From assembly GCA_964479595.1 (NCBI GenBank), contig CAYZMU010000002.1, forward strand, positions 90,109 to 154,108: DNA of 64,000 bases. The letters are read 5' to 3'. The translations under genes were made by a program, and so were the position numbers. Numbering within the stretch: the stretch's first letter is position 1; each line of letters begins with the position of its first letter. The notes under the pieces were generated by a model. That model saw only the letters and a program-made list of their open reading frames with translations, made no database searches and was not told the DNA's origin. This DNA is from Firm-04 sp964479595 (lineage in GTDB: Bacteria; Bacillota; Clostridia; Oscillospirales; Ruminococcaceae). Below are positions 43,501-50,834 of the stretch, one piece after another.

Positions 43501-44241
43501 AGCATTTTCGGCAGCTGTGTCAGCCGGGATCTGTTCGAGTACGCGGGGGAAACGGGCCTTCAAGTGGGGCGGTATATCGCGCGGGAATCTATCATATCCG
43601 CAGTCTCCGCGCCGGTTCCCGTGGAAGAAAGCGAAATCGAGCTGACATCGCCTTTTCAGAAAAAAATGGTGCTGGCGGACTGCGCAAAATCGGCTTTTGA
43701 CCGGCTGCGTTCCAACAAATCGGATTTTCTCATGATAGATCTGATTGACGAAAGGTTTGACTTAATAAAGCTGCGCGGGAGTCTGGTCACTGCCTCTAAC
43801 GAGGTGTGTGAAGGATTGAAAAAAATCATCGGGGGCTGCGAAAAAGTCGGAAAGACGTACAAAGAGCAGAGAGTATGGTTTGGGGATGAGCCCGTGGGCG
43901 GATATGTAAAAACATTTTGCGAGAAACTGCGGGAGATTTATGAGCCAGGGCAAATCTTTCTGCACCGCGCGCTGATGACGGACTTCTATCTGGACAGCGC
44001 CGGCGAGGTGAGGAAGTTTTCGCGGAATTATCTGGAATACAATCGCAAAACGAACCGGATTCTCTCCTATATGTATGACCTTATCGAGAACTGCCTTCCC
44101 GGAATTCATGTAATTGCCGAGATGGATGGAACATACGCGAGCGAGAAACACAAATGGGGGCTGGCGCCCATGCACTATACGGACGAATACTATTTCCGGG
44201 TGCTGGAAAAGGTTTGCGAAGTCATCCGCTCTTTGGAGTGA
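40576..44241 (+). CDS. Asparagine-synthetase-like protein fused to a DUF6270/SGNH-like domain
   Basis: 1221 residues. Two Tyr-rich beta-sandwich modules (about 15-95 and 250-330: YYLIKDGTVIDRIGW and AAYLIKDRTIVVDKTGY) precede an asparagine-synthetase B-like pair: a glutaminase-like domain lacking the N-terminal Cys (about 370-500) and a PP-loop domain with LDLTGGLDSRLV near residue 599. From residue 975, FSIFGSCVSRDLFEY marks a DUF6270 domain (SGNH-like). In O-antigen loci AsnB-like enzymes amidate uronic acids; with WecB/WecC here, amidation of ManNAcA is a reasonable inference. ATG 40576 has AAGGA only 1 nt away; TTG 40555 has AAGGAG at 10 nt and is a good alternative start. Confidence 0.75.
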   Translation: MQNEVLKEPQLSVEVSLLTNRLMCKITQNFAIDAEYFYYLIKDGTVIDRIGWTRKSEYEWELSEAGVYQVQGYAKANNIKLFDKSLSTFYIPSRCVMKTPDLLKQIAREENIETVQDADYMILDPVEILREFDIDSPCDTERLREEICALLDSIEVPVYLIVWDAGCSRVANSPLYWLLEECWHICRTHPRATVIEKKIPFHVEKYVWNIQDLIGHMYSERKAQVSEVLREIVLDSETWEMHEYMPEAELCGNVISAEIHLKTILPSDSFAAYLIKDRTIVVDKTGYDKGTSFSFSVKESGTYYIQFFMKRYGRVVAPKTLPLFYGGEHPGEAFEAFLAQSEKDEGELFASDLKYFAPHAPYADFVVLCEKSARSEVKYLHGCFKREELSLGESSIRIFSTNEPLCMENGRNIYFSGNLLYEHKYRMGKRDLEGLQNLELAGLSGRFCYIDVQEDRMILGTDYIANQRWYYYQDAHRIVISNSYHLLLLTLRKLEVSLRLDTQKAMVTLSAVQLQFLAQNFSRQMDIQNITQLTPDEFIELDSTGFHVLQSEAGKDLCDATPYHESDYQQLLQSIKDELLENARDTIFDSRFHDVVLDLTGGLDSRLVFAIATNIYGAREKIKIHTQDVKGSKDLEIAARINNAYGFSYDDLPESVENISLDYADQLGRSYYLGLYYTRGVVLHASGQSDRAHLFGGYGEAYGRPIYARKFFQTHLQSIKKTEVFVKALFHEYADYFLGYGKAFRDSFVRRVSEELEQIPGLSMLEKLERFYLFYRNSYHFNPANTRLEENYLGVLQSREALRTYHRSFIAHSGIRFQLDMIGTLNPLLLSFPFDFDKDDADRIALSKERIHDARLDTRCDLSEWETSRKRKKIEIVGDRSEADNLRLSHIHEITYQSLMRNFRILMQQEPDLAREVGAVLYDTLSHLSVDDKRVVYWYNKVTSLMDQSNLIHSTIAMDLFGNAETGQSGRTVAFSIFGSCVSRDLFEYAGETGLQVGRYIARESIISAVSAPVPVEESEIELTSPFQKKMVLADCAKSAFDRLRSNKSDFLMIDLIDERFDLIKLRGSLVTASNEVCEGLKKIIGGCEKVGKTYKEQRVWFGDEPVGGYVKTFCEKLREIYEPGQIFLHRALMTDFYLDSAGEVRKFSRNYLEYNRKTNRILSYMYDLIENCLPGIHVIAEMDGTYASEKHKWGLAPMHYTDEYYFRVLEKVCEVIRSLE

Positions 44242-44251
44242 GGTAGGAAGA

Positions 44252-45346
44252 TTGAAAAAAATACTTGTTGTTTTCGGCACGCGTCCCGAGGCAATCAAAA
44301 TGTGCCCTCTGGTGAAAGAACTCAAAAGCCGCGAAATTTTCGAGGTGAAGGTTTGCGTGACGGGGCAGCACCGCGAAATGCTTACTCAGGTGCTGGACGC
44401 GTTCGGGGTCGTGCCGGACTACGATCTCGCGGTGATGAAGGACCGTCAGACGCTTTTTAACATCACCGTCAGCGTGCTGGAGAAAATCCGGGGCGTGATG
44501 GAGGAGACGGAACCCGATGTCGTGCTGGTGCACGGGGACACGCCGACAACTTTTGCCGCCGCGCTCGCCGCTTTCTATCTCAAAATACCGGTTGGGCACG
44601 TGGAAGCGGGGCTGCGCACTTACAATCTCTACTCGCCGTTTCCGGAGGAATTTGACCGACAGGCGGTGGGGATTATCAGCAGGTTTCATTTCGCCCCCAC
44701 CGCGCGCGCGAAGGAAAATCTGGAGCGGGAGGGCAAGCCTTCCGACACGATTTTTGTGACCGGGAACACGGCGATTGACGCGCTGAAAACTACCGTGCGC
44801 GATGACTATTCCCATCCGCTGCTGGACTGGGCGAAGGACAGCCGCCTCATTCTCATTACGGCGCACCGGCGCGAGAATCTCGGGGAACCCATGCGGCATA
44901 TGTTCCGCGCGATTCGCAGAGTCTGCGACACACACCCGGATGTGAAAATCATTTACCCGATTCATCTGAACCCGGTGATACGGGAACTAGCGGAGGAGAT
45001 TTTTGGCGGGGACGACAGAATCCGGATGACGGAGCCGCTCGATGTGCTCGATTTCCACAATTTCCTCGCGCGAAGCTACCTTATTCTGACGGATTCGGGC
45101 GGCATTCAGGAAGAGGCGCCGTCGCTTGGGAAACCGGTTCTGGTCATGCGCGACACCACGGAGCGTCCTGAGGGCATCGAGGCGGGGACGCTCAAACTGG
45201 TCGGAACATCGGAAGAGGCGGTCTTTGAGGAGTTTACGAATCTGCTGGACCACGAGGTGTGCTACAGCGCCATGGCGCACGCGAGCAATCCCTACGGCGA
45301 CGGGCACGCGTGCGAACGCATCGCGGATATTCTGGCGCGCCAGTGA
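44252..45346 (+). CDS. wecB: UDP-N-acetylglucosamine 2-epimerase (non-hydrolysing)
   Basis: 364 residues. Converts UDP-GlcNAc to UDP-ManNAc. Typical blocks: ILVVFGTRPEAIKMCPL, VTGQHREML, VLVHGDTPTTFAAALAAFY, HVEAGLRTYNLYSPFPEEFDR, TAHRRENLG and LTDSGGIQEEAPSLGKPVLVMRDTTERPEG, with all catalytic acidic and His residues. The TTG start at 44252 is chosen because GTAGGAAG precedes it and the protein begins at the family's first strand. It feeds WecC (32891). A strong terminator follows, ending the first half of the locus. Confidence 0.95.
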   Translation: MKKILVVFGTRPEAIKMCPLVKELKSREIFEVKVCVTGQHREMLTQVLDAFGVVPDYDLAVMKDRQTLFNITVSVLEKIRGVMEETEPDVVLVHGDTPTTFAAALAAFYLKIPVGHVEAGLRTYNLYSPFPEEFDRQAVGIISRFHFAPTARAKENLEREGKPSDTIFVTGNTAIDALKTTVRDDYSHPLLDWAKDSRLILITAHRRENLGEPMRHMFRAIRRVCDTHPDVKIIYPIHLNPVIRELAEEIFGGDDRIRMTEPLDVLDFHNFLARSYLILTDSGGIQEEAPSLGKPVLVMRDTTERPEGIEAGTLKLVGTSEEAVFEEFTNLLDHEVCYSAMAHASNPYGDGHACERIADILARQ

Positions 45347-45369
45347 TTGCCAAACCGCGCAAGCATGCA

Positions 45370-45398
45370 AAAGCTCCCTCTGAAAAGGGGAGCTTTTT
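45370..45398 (+). terminator. Terminator ending the first half of the polysaccharide locus
   Basis: Stem AAAGCTCCC (45370-45378) with GGGAGCTTT (45388-45396), a 9-nt loop, then a T run. Located 24 nt after wecB. Confidence 0.88.
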
Positions 45399-45414
45399 GT
45401 GTTGCGCTTCGCCT

Positions 45415-45729
45415 CGCCTGAATTGCCCCGTTCAGGACTCCTCCGGTCAATACCGACGATGTTATATACTTCTCCCCGAAACAGCACCCGATACGCATTC
45501 TCGGTTATCTTCCCGGACTTTTCACACGCCCTGACGGTAAAGACGATATTGGGGTGTTCCACGGTTGCGGCGGCTTTCTCGGACTCCTTGTCACTCTCTC
45601 CACTGCCGTGGTCACAAACACGGAGCAATGGTAAAAGTCTGTCCACACATTCCTGTGGTTGCCTATTTCATCGGTTACGGTCTGCTGTTGCTGTATTTCT
45701 ACGCGCTCCCCGAGTTTTCCGATGTTCAT
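45415..45729 (-). pseudogene. Prophage relic: head closure (head-tail joining) protein, frameshifted
   Basis: On the minus strand, ATG 45729 opens MNIGKLGERVEIQ...TDEIGNHRNVWTDFYHCSVFV, the classic start of phage head-tail joining proteins. After about 40 residues the frame is lost near 45595. The expected rest of the family (ESDKESEKAAATVEHPNIVFTVR, ENAYRVLFRGEVYNIVGID) continues in another frame. Similarity stops near 45415, next to the wecB terminator. Clearly a broken gene. Confidence 0.75.
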
Positions 45730-45984
45730 CCGGAACTCTCCTTTGCGAATGCCGAACAGCAGTGATCGAAGGGTTAGAGTCAGGGCATGGTGGTCGGCGT
45801 CCTCGCGGTGCTCAAAGAGATTTGCCACCGTATACAGCACCGCTACACGCAGCGTTTCACGAGCAGGTTCGCTCAGTGCCTCCCGCTCCGCGCCGGAGAG
45901 CCGGGCAATATCCCCGCAGAGCTGTTCCGCCGACTCCGGAAGGCTTTCAATAAGCCCGTCCTCATCCGGATAGTCCACCTGTAC
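45730..45984 (-). pseudogene. Prophage relic: gp6-like head-tail connector protein
   Basis: About 85 residues on the minus strand: VQVDYPDEDGLIESLPESAEQLCGDI then VAVLYTVANLFEHREDADHHALTLTLRSLLFGIRKGEF. This is the pattern of gp6-like (HK97-type) connector proteins, which normally precede the head closure gene, as here. There is no stop between it and the next relic and no good start: an ATG lies one base out of frame just upstream. It is therefore decayed. Confidence 0.7.
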
Positions 45985-46121
45985 TTCATGCCCTCTTCCA
46001 GCACGGCGGTTCTTTTCGGCGTTTTTGCGCAAACAAGCGGTGTATATTTGCGCAAGACAACAAAACGCGCAAGCCGAATATTATCCATGCGCATTTTCTT
46101 ATTCATCCCGGGTACGTACAC

Positions 46122-46151
46122 TTGACAGCGCCCGGCGAGGTATGGTAAAAT
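46122..46151 (+). promoter_or_regulatory. Promoter of the leucine-rich-repeat gene
   Basis: TTGACA (46122-46127), 18 nt, TAAAAT (46146-46151), about 70 nt before ATG 46223. Confidence 0.6.
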
Positions 46152-46222
46152 AGAACCGGAAGCCGGACAAACGGGCGGCAAATTTGGCGCGAGCATTTCG
46201 CGGGAAATGGAGGAAGAAGATA

Positions 46223-47083
46223 ATGGTGGTGTTTGATGATGGGTGTGTAATAGAGGACGGTGTACTCGAGAGGTATGAAGAAGATGAATATGAAGAGAAA
46301 TATGAATATGATGAAGAATCCGGGGAGAGGATAGTTACAATACACGAGCCCGAGACGGAAGTTACAATACCGGATGGCGTGAGGACAATTGGTGCCGGGG
46401 CGTTTGGGGGCTGCGAAAGTCTAAGGAGTGTTACGATTCCAGAGTGCGTAGAGATCATTGAGGAGGACGCGTTTAGTGACTGCACAAGCCTCACGAGCAT
46501 CAACATTCCCAAAAGCGTGCGAGAAATTGGAGATGAGGCGTTTGAGGGCTGCACGTGGCTTTTCGATGTCACCATCTCCGAAGGTGTGACATTTATTGGC
46601 ACCCGCGCGTTTGCGGGCTGCGAAAGCCTTACCGACGTCACTATCCCCGAGAGCGTGACAGTAATTGGCAACTCGGCTTTTGAAGACTGCTCAAGTCTTG
46701 AAAGTATCATCATCCATGGGGGCGTGACAGAAATTGGCGACCAGATGTTTGAAGATTGCTCAAGTCTTGAAAGTATAACCATTCCGGAGGGCGTGACGAA
46801 AATTGGAAATAATGCATTTTGTGGTTGCTCAAGCCTTGCCACCGTCATGCTTCCAGAGACCTTGGAGATCCTTGGCGATGATATTTTTGACAACTGTACA
46901 AACCTAAAGACTCTAATCGTCCCGGACAGTGTCCTTGAGAGAGCGTCTGTGGAGCAGCTTTCGCGCTATTTCGATCTCGCCAACGAACACGACCTGACCG
47001 AGCTGAAAATGCGCGTCATGCAGGTAAAGCACGAGCGTTTTCCCGAAGACGAACAGCAGGAAAACGACTTCTCTTTGGACTGA
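46223..47083 (+). CDS. BspA-type leucine-rich-repeat protein
   Basis: 286 residues. An acidic N-terminal part (about 15-40, EEDEYEEKYEYDEE) is followed by seven or eight tandem LRR_5 repeats of about 23 residues (IPexVtxIgxxAFxxCssLxsI), then a helical C-terminus. No signal peptide or anchor is visible, so it is probably cytoplasmic despite similarity to surface BspA proteins. ATG at 46223 with GGAGG about 11 nt upstream. It lies in the decayed segment of the locus with its own promoter. The last 118 nt overlap a convergent gene. Function unknown. Confidence 0.85.
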   Translation: MVVFDDGCVIEDGVLERYEEDEYEEKYEYDEESGERIVTIHEPETEVTIPDGVRTIGAGAFGGCESLRSVTIPECVEIIEEDAFSDCTSLTSINIPKSVREIGDEAFEGCTWLFDVTISEGVTFIGTRAFAGCESLTDVTIPESVTVIGNSAFEDCSSLESIIIHGGVTEIGDQMFEDCSSLESITIPEGVTKIGNNAFCGCSSLATVMLPETLEILGDDIFDNCTNLKTLIVPDSVLERASVEQLSRYFDLANEHDLTELKMRVMQVKHERFPEDEQQENDFSLD

Positions 47084-48159
47084 AAACGCGGAACCACGAT
47101 ATCCTCAATCATGGAAAGCCCATATTCGACAGAGTCGTTGATATGCATTCCTATCTCTATCAGACGCCGCACCGCGGGCTTGTTCCTTTGCACGGAAATC
47201 ATGGCGCGATATGTGTCCTGACGGTCAGGCATCACGATAGGGATTTCCTTGTTCAGCGTATAAAAATTCCGGAGGCAATACGCAGGGAGGCGGTCGGAAA
47301 CGGTTCCGATAGACCCCAATATACTTAGAAAACGGTTGCCAAAGTCCTCAAGCGTCCCGGGTCCGTGAAAAAACGCCTGCATAAAGTAAAGCCCTTTTTC
47401 TGTCAAAATATGCACCTCAAACTTGTCCCCCAGCTCATCGTCTTTCATAATGATAATGCAATGATTCTCCCCGATGGTATCCGGATCCGTAGAGCAGAGG
47501 TAGCCGCCGGGGATAACGACTGTCCAATCGTCAGCAACCGTAATTTGTGTCGATCGCTCTGTGGAGATGTAATTGAAATCCGTGTCTTCTTCGCTCTCGT
47601 CCTCATCGTCGCTCCCGGTAAGGGCCCGCAGACGGCTTGATATATCATGCAGTTCATCGATCAGATCACTGATGGATTTCGAATCCTTCAGCTCCTCCTC
47701 AAGAATTTCCTCCAGTTCCGCCTGAGGAAAGGGGCCCGGAAAAACTGGGTTTCCAAAGTGTCTCCCGCTTGAGAGGATATTGAACCCCGTGAGCAGTTCC
47801 TGCATAATCTGCTCTTTGTCATTTCCAAAGTTTATGATATCGAGTACCTCAAGAGAGCCGTTTTCCGCGATGGTAAAATCAAGCTTCTGAACACTAATCC
47901 CCAGAGGGTCCTGACCAAACTGGAGAAGGATACCAATCTCCATATCCGTGTCACAGAGCAGGGAGATGAAATGTCCGGTTTGCTTATATGTCTCATCATC
48001 ATGTTCAAATTTTTGAAATTCAAGGAACGTAAACCTTCCATCAGGCAAATTTACAGAGTCTAATGCAGCACATTTTTTCGGAGTTTCGGGTATGTAGATG
48101 CTCTCTTTCGGCGCGGAAAATTCCCATCCGGCAAAAGGCTTTCGCCCCCGCGTTGTCAA
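46966..48159 (-). CDS. Hypothetical protein, probably altered at both ends
   Basis: 397 residues in one open frame. The middle (about 40-355) has real protein character: GRFTFLEFQKFEHDDETYKQ, DPLGISVQKLDFTIAENG, DDWTVVIPGGYLCSTDPDTIGENHC, KFEVHILTEKGLYFMQAFFHG. No family recognised. The TTG start at 48159 lacks a ribosome site and coincides with a TTGACA sequence. The last 40 residues (Cys/Ser-rich) are antisense to the leucine-rich-repeat gene and look like read-through past a lost stop. The true boundaries are uncertain. Confidence 0.5.
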   Translation of the reverse strand: MTTRGRKPFAGWEFSAPKESIYIPETPKKCAALDSVNLPDGRFTFLEFQKFEHDDETYKQTGHFISLLCDTDMEIGILLQFGQDPLGISVQKLDFTIAENGSLEVLDIINFGNDKEQIMQELLTGFNILSSGRHFGNPVFPGPFPQAELEEILEEELKDSKSISDLIDELHDISSRLRALTGSDDEDESEEDTDFNYISTERSTQITVADDWTVVIPGGYLCSTDPDTIGENHCIIIMKDDELGDKFEVHILTEKGLYFMQAFFHGPGTLEDFGNRFLSILGSIGTVSDRLPAYCLRNFYTLNKEIPIVMPDRQDTYRAMISVQRNKPAVRRLIEIGMHINDSVEYGLSMIEDIVVPRFQSKEKSFSCCSSSGKRSCFTCMTRIFSSVRSCSLARSK

Positions 48160-48311
48160 GCACTTTTGTTCTCTTTTCCGCCCGGAAGTACTCCCTTTAT
48201 AACATAAATGATTTTATAGATCGGGGATGGAATCGAAAAGCGTCACACACGCCAATGACTTGCTACGAAATCACATGCCACCCCAACATCCCGGGTGCGC
48301 CGGGATAAAAA

Positions 48312-48343
48312 GCAGAGCGGAGAGATGTTCTCCGCTCTTTTTA
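48312..48343. terminator. Bidirectional hairpin terminator
   Basis: Perfect 10-bp stem AGAGCGGAGA (48314-48323) with TCTCCGCTCT (48329-48338), a 5-nt loop, T5 on the plus strand and GCTTTTT on the minus strand. It probably serves the minus-strand pseudogene at 48425. No plus-strand gene ends just before it. Confidence 0.75.
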
Positions 48344-48424
48344 TGCCCGTTCACTTGTCCCAGAAGCCGCGCGTTAACTGCCCGGCGGCGTCCCGCGCTC
48401 AAGGGTAAAGACAGCCCATTGCTC

Positions 48425-49178
48425 TCACAGCCCCTCACAAGCCGTTCTGTGCCCCTGCTTGTCGTAAAGCGTGATATAATTATAGCTCGCGTGCTCCTTG
48501 AAAAACTTTTTCTGCTGGTAAAAACTGATGGCTGCCTTGATCGTAGTCGCCTGAAACGTGAGAACCAGTGTCGTCAGAATACAGGTGAGTGTTTTCACAA
48601 CATACGCGCCTGTAATCAGCGTTTTGCGGCCGGAAATATTGCTGAACGCTTCCTTCACTCTGAAATGGAATATCAGGCAGTTCACCAGTATGTTGAAGAG
48701 GACGCATAATAAAAGCATCGGGACAGTGTATTTGGAGAGGAACAGCACATTGCTGAAATGCTGCAGGACGAACGCCGAAAACGCGAACCAGAGGATTAGA
48801 AACGCCGAGTCGGACAGGACGATTTTCCCAAAAAGCCCAAATCTGCTTTCGCCCAAAGTACAGCGGGTCATAAATTCCCGCTGATTCAAAGCGAGCGAAT
48901 AGAAACTGATAAAACAGATAAGAATTAAAATAATAAGCCATATCGCGAGAACGGTTCTCTTCTTTTCCGTTAAGGGGTTGTAGTCCAGCGTGCGAATCGT
49001 ATCCTCGTTGCCGTATATGGTAATCGTTTTTTGTAAATAGATTCTCGACATCCGTCTTCTGCATGAAAACCTGTACATGATTCCTCTCAGCGGCTTGTTC
49101 AATATCCGAAAGCATGGTATCACGGGAAGCGTCATGCAGAAAACAGGTGAAAGTGTAGAAATGATTGAAATTGTCCAT
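48425..49178 (-). pseudogene. Frameshifted multi-pass membrane protein (DUF1430/FtsX-like)
   Basis: From ATG 49178 (MDNFNHFYTFTCFLHDASRDTM) the frame reads about 50 residues and is lost at a run of six T (49027-49032). The next frame continues with TITIYGNEDTIRTLDYNPLTEKKR and four transmembrane helices to KEHASYNYITLYDKQGHRTACEGL. The layout resembles the C-terminal half of bacteriocin-associated integral membrane proteins (DUF1430, an ABC-permease-like family). The N-terminal half is missing. The homopolymer position could also mean a sequence error. Confidence 0.55.
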
Positions 49179-49403
49179 ATTTGTCGTATGGCAACTTCAG
49201 CGGAGATATCAACCGCTTCAGACGAATGAATCCTCCGTATAGCCGCCCCGGCAGAAAGAAGGCCAAGCGAAGCTTGAGGAGCGGATGAACGCGCATCCGA
49301 CCGGGTTGTCTTTTATACAGCACAAATGTTTGCGAGGCTTTTGTCAGCCCCGGTATGATCTTCCAAAGTTCGCCCCGCTATCAGCGGTGACTGTCTTTTG
49401 CGG

Positions 49404-49537
49404 TCGCTGCGAGGGACGCCGGTTTACAGCACGTTTCAGCTGATATTTGCGGTGATTGCGGGATTCGCGATTCGTGTCGCGGCTATGTTTCTCGCGAGAT
49501 ATTTCCGGAATATCCCGCGCGAAAAATCCGGGAAATA
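49404..49537 (+). pseudogene. 3' fragment of a membrane protein gene
   Basis: A frame ending at TAA 49537 reads RSLRGTPVYSTFQLIFAV then AGFAIRVAAMFLARYF, resembling the C-terminal helix pair of TRIC/UPF0126-type membrane proteins. No start or upstream part is present. Together with the flanking fragments it marks 49200-50560 as gene debris. Confidence 0.3.
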
Positions 49538-49562
49538 AGAGGGTGCGAAGACATGAAAGCGC

Positions 49563-49838
49563 GTGAAAACGTTTATTCGCTCAACAAGCGCGCGTTCGCA
49601 AATCTATGACCATGGCGGTATGCCGGATTATGATGAGAACAGCGGCTTTTACGAGCGCAATGAAAGTTACGGTTTTGGCACTTCGATAGACGGACTGCTC
49701 AATCCTGAGCACAATACCTATTATGCTGCGATCGGTGCCTTAAAAAACGGAGCGAAATATCTTGAAAAGGATAAATACAGCGCGGAACTGAAACTTATGG
49801 ACAGTTTTACTTATACTACTGAAATCCGCGGCAAATGA
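49563..49838 (+). CDS. Short hypothetical open frame in decayed region
   Basis: 91 residues. The part from GMPDYDENSGFYERNESYGFG to LMDSFTYTTEIRGK has ordinary protein composition, but no family is recognised and no good ribosome site precedes it. It may be a fragment of a larger gene. Confidence 0.3.
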   Translation: MKTFIRSTSARSQIYDHGGMPDYDENSGFYERNESYGFGTSIDGLLNPEHNTYYAAIGALKNGAKYLEKDKYSAELKLMDSFTYTTEIRGK

Positions 49839-49842
49839 TACA

Positions 49843-50140
49843 CATAAAAACAAATTATATGAATATCTGAACGTCAAGGTGATTCTGGCGTACGCGTTGT
49901 ATTTCGGAATCCTGATTCTGAATATTTTTATATACACCAAAATAGATTATCGCTTCGGTATCGTCCTGAATTCTCTCGCGATTGTGTTTGTTGTTTTCTT
50001 CTCGGCAATCATCTTAAAGGAGAAAATTACCGCGAACAGAATGGTCGGCAATCTTCTTATCATTATCGGGATTACGGTGTTTTCCCTGTTTTGGTTTTCG
50101 GTCCGGCGTAAAACGGCAGCCGCAAAGGAGGTTCAAAGCC
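49843..50140 (+). pseudogene. 3' part of an EamA/EmrE-like small transporter gene
   Basis: The frame NKLYEYLNVKVILAYALYFG, then NIFIYTKIDYRFGIVLNSLA, FFSAIILKEKITANRMVGNL and LIIIGITVFSLF, has three to four transmembrane helices and matches the second half of EamA/EmrE-like proteins often found beside glycan genes. There is no start codon with ribosome site, and the frame runs on into the following rfbA sequence without stopping where expected. Confidence 0.5.
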
Positions 50141-50557
50141 ATGAAAGGTATCGTTCTGGCGGGCGGAAAGGGCACTCGGCTTTACCCGAGCACACTTGCG
50201 GTCAGCAAACAGATGCTTCCCATCTATGATAAGCCCTTGATTTACTATCCGCTTTCCGTTCTGCTGCTTGCGGGAATCCGGGACATTCTGGTTATTTCCA
50301 CACCGGCAGATACTCCCGGGTTTCAAAGGCTTCCCGGTGACGGGAGTCAGATCGGAATCTCGCTGAGTTACAAGGTGCAGCGGACCCCTCGGGGACTCGC
50401 GGACGCGCTCATCCTCAGCGCCGATTTTATCGGCAGTGACAGCGTGTGCCCGGTACTCGGAGACAATGTTTTCTATGGCCTCCATCCGCGGGAAATTCTT
50501 TGCCCCGCCCCGCATGCAGGCGGAGGAATGCGGCGCGGCGGGACAGAAATGGTCTGA
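50141..50557 (+). pseudogene. rfbA: Truncated glucose-1-phosphate thymidylyltransferase
   Basis: MKGIVLAGGKGTRLYPSTLA, SKQMLPIYDKPLIYYPLSVL and QRTPRGLADALILS then LGDNVFYG are diagnostic of RfbA/RmlA, the first enzyme of dTDP-rhamnose synthesis. After about 110 residues the sequence becomes unrelated and stops at 139 residues; the full enzyme is near 290. Two small changes are also seen (PADTPGFQRLPGDGSQ). AAAGGAG precedes the ATG. No other rml gene is nearby, so this is a non-functional remnant of an older glycan locus. Confidence 0.85.
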
Positions 50558-50668
50558 ATCTCTTTCATCGGGTCATGGAGCGCGCAAGTCCCGTTCATCT
50601 TTTGGGGCGGCGTCCGAATGCCGTGAAAAGGGCTGCCCGGGGCTTTGGGGAAATCGCGAAAATCATGG

Positions 50669-50753
50669 TATAATAAATTTGCGGCAAGACAGCAAAATTC
50701 ACCGATTTGATGCCGTGCTTTCTGAGCATCAAATCCCAAGCCGGATTTGCCGC
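50669..50753 (+). promoter_or_regulatory. Promoter and nested inverted repeat upstream of the recombinase
   Basis: A TATAAT box (50669-50674) is followed by two nested inverted repeats: GCGGCAA (50681-50687)/TTGCCGC (50747-50753) outside and GATTTGATGC (50704-50713)/GCATCAAATC (50726-50735) inside. As RNA this is one long hairpin in the leader of the recombinase gene; as DNA it could be a recombinase binding site. Confidence 0.5.
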
Positions 50754-50834
50754 TCGTACTGCCGTGAAGAGAAAGCGGTTCTGCTGAAAATTGCGGAATA
50801 ATCACAGGAAGATTCGGAAAAGGAGATTCAGTAC

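Noticed and set aside
46223..47083. Tandem repeats as a CRISPR array
   Set aside because: The roughly 69-nt periodicity is the coding repeat of leucine-rich repeats, with variable sequence and no constant direct repeat. No CRISPR array or cas gene was seen in the window.
50141..50557. rfbA as a functional gene
   Set aside because: Similarity stops at about 110 of roughly 290 residues and the rest is unrelated.
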